A stretch of DNA of 35,714 bases from assembly GCA_903824295.1 (NCBI GenBank), contig CAIJWE010000120.1, positions 1-35,714 on the forward strand, in the 5' to 3' direction. The stretch is from an uncultured Chlorobiaceae bacterium (GTDB lineage Bacteria; Bacteroidota; Chlorobiia; Chlorobiales; Chlorobiaceae). Both the position numbers and the translations under genes were made by a program. Below, piece by piece: positions 34,936 to 35,714 of this stretch (positions are counted from its first letter, which is position 1; the number at the start of each line of letters is the position of its first letter). The notes under the pieces were generated by a model. It saw only the letters and a list, made by a program, of their open reading frames with translations, ran no database searches and was not told the DNA's origin.

Positions 34936-35714
34936 TTATATCCCCGCTGGGCGGTCTGACGGCCTGTTGAAGAGAAATACCGCAACACCAGCAACCATCA
35001 TGATAAAACAGAGCACCTGACCCATCGAAAAATTCAGAAAAACAAAGCCGAGCTGGGCGTCAGGTTCACGAACATATTCTATAAAAAAGCGGACAAATCC
35101 ATAACCAAAGAGGTAGGCTGCTGAGAGAAACCCTGGAAACGGGGATTTACTGCGCAAAAGCCAGAGGAGAAGAAAAAGCACAATTCCTTCAAAAAATGCT
35201 TCATAGAGCTGTGAAGGGTGGCGAAGCTGCCAGGTTGGAGCAAGCGGGAAATACATGCCGAATACCGAATCGGTCACCCGTCCATAGAGTTCGCCATTGA
35301 TAAAGTTGCCAAGACGACCGAAGGTGTAGCCAAGAGGTATGGCCGGGATAAAAAGGTCAAATGTTTCAAAAAAACCTCTTTTCTGTGAACGGGTAAACAG
35401 CAGAAGTGCAATAACGACTCCGATTACCCCGCCGTGATAAGACATACCGGTAATGCCGGAAAACCGGCACCCTCCAGGAGCAGAGACAAAGGGGATAAGT
35501 GTACCGAGAGGATCTGCGAGAAAAGAGCCCATTCCGTAGAAAAGGATATAGCCTGTACGACCACCCAGCACGACACCAACCATTGCCCAGGTCAGACCAT
35601 CACCGACAAAAGAGCGCTCAAAAGGAAGCTTTTCACTCTTGATGCGATAACGACTCAGCAGGTAGACGACTCCGAAGGCAATGACATACATCATACCATA
35701 CCAGCGAATAGCAA
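34936..35714 (-). CDS. lgt: prolipoprotein diacylglyceryl transferase (partial, 5' end beyond window)
   Basis: Lgt attaches diacylglycerol to the lipobox cysteine of prolipoproteins in the inner membrane. An ATG at 35694 opens a 252-residue frame, but the frame stays open to the window edge and the upstream codons read AIRWYG before MMYVIAF, the normal Lgt N-terminal motif (IRWYGxMY), so the true start lies outside. Other hallmarks are GGRTGY, MSYHGGVIG (the HGG motif), GRLGNFINGELYGR (catalytic Arg and family signature), LRHPSQLYEA and the terminal RFFIEYVREPD. About six transmembrane segments are visible. The gene converges on the GDT1-type gene with 28 bases between stops. Together with the LolC/E pair and the PstS-like lipoprotein it shows a working lipoprotein pathway. 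Confidence 0.95.
   Translation of the reverse strand, partial: AIRWYGMMYVIAFGVVYLLSRYRIKSEKLPFERSFVGDGLTWAMVGVVLGGRTGYILFYGMGSFLADPLGTLIPFVSAPGGCRFSGITGMSYHGGVIGVVIALLLFTRSQKRGFFETFDLFIPAIPLGYTFGRLGNFINGELYGRVTDSVFGMYFPLAPTWQLRHPSQLYEAFFEGIVLFLLLWLLRSKSPFPGFLSAAYLFGYGFVRFFIEYVREPDAQLGFVFLNFSMGQVLCFIMMVAGVAVFLFNRPSDRPAGI

Noticed and set aside
1-35714. tRNA, rRNA, CRISPR arrays, insertion sequences, phage genes
   Set aside because: None recognised on either strand by reading; no transposase or integrase motifs, no regularly spaced repeats.

Overview
The window looks like chromosomal DNA of a green sulfur bacterium (Chlorobiaceae, Chlorobium/Pelodictyon type). This is inferred from gene content, gene order and moderate GC, not from a marker gene: an argC-argJ-argB-argF-argR-argG run, class II aldolase, two long periplasmic C-terminal proteases, a LolC/E pair, and KaiB/KaiC homologues without KaiA. 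I found no rRNA, tRNA, CRISPR array, insertion sequence or phage gene. Nearly all of the window is ordinary core and signalling DNA.

Layout. 1-2626 (+): the 3' end of polyphosphate kinase, then a compact unit of rpiB, a CBS/ACT-like protein and an M20 amidohydrolase. It ends at a near-perfect bidirectional terminator shared with convergent fba (2688-3662, -). 3822-8829 (+): two paralogous tail-specific proteases bracket tatA and a small methyltransferase. The second protease overlaps argH (-) tail to tail by the palindrome TTAA. 8826-19023: arginine biosynthesis on the minus strand, in transcription order argC, argJ, argB, argF, argR, argG and then argH. A plus-strand hybrid histidine kinase (10538-12967) sits between argG and argH, and argD is not in the window. 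19289-22736 (+): a PstS-like lipoprotein and two LolC/E-type permeases.

22946-31844 is the most interesting part. A minus-strand multi-PAS HD-GYP protein (c-di-GMP phosphodiesterase type) is divergent from a plus-strand run of four genes: a PAS/GAF/GGDEF diguanylate cyclase, a double-domain KaiC ATPase, a KaiB-like protein, and a PAS-HD-GYP protein. The two large divergent proteins share homologous PAS modules but end in opposite c-di-GMP enzymes. The KaiC keeps both P-loops and both glutamate pairs, and has Ser-Ser where the cyanobacterial clock protein has Ser431-Thr432. The arrangement suggests a KaiA-less KaiB/KaiC switch or timer wired to c-di-GMP turnover. That is inference from gene order and motifs only.

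31960-35714: a GNAT acetyltransferase fused to a rubredoxin domain (-), a stand-alone secreted Cache sensor protein (-), a 57-residue DUF2934-like gene in an otherwise gene-poor stretch (+), a GDT1/UPF0016-type cation transporter preceded by hairpins (+), and the incomplete lgt gene (-) running off the right edge.
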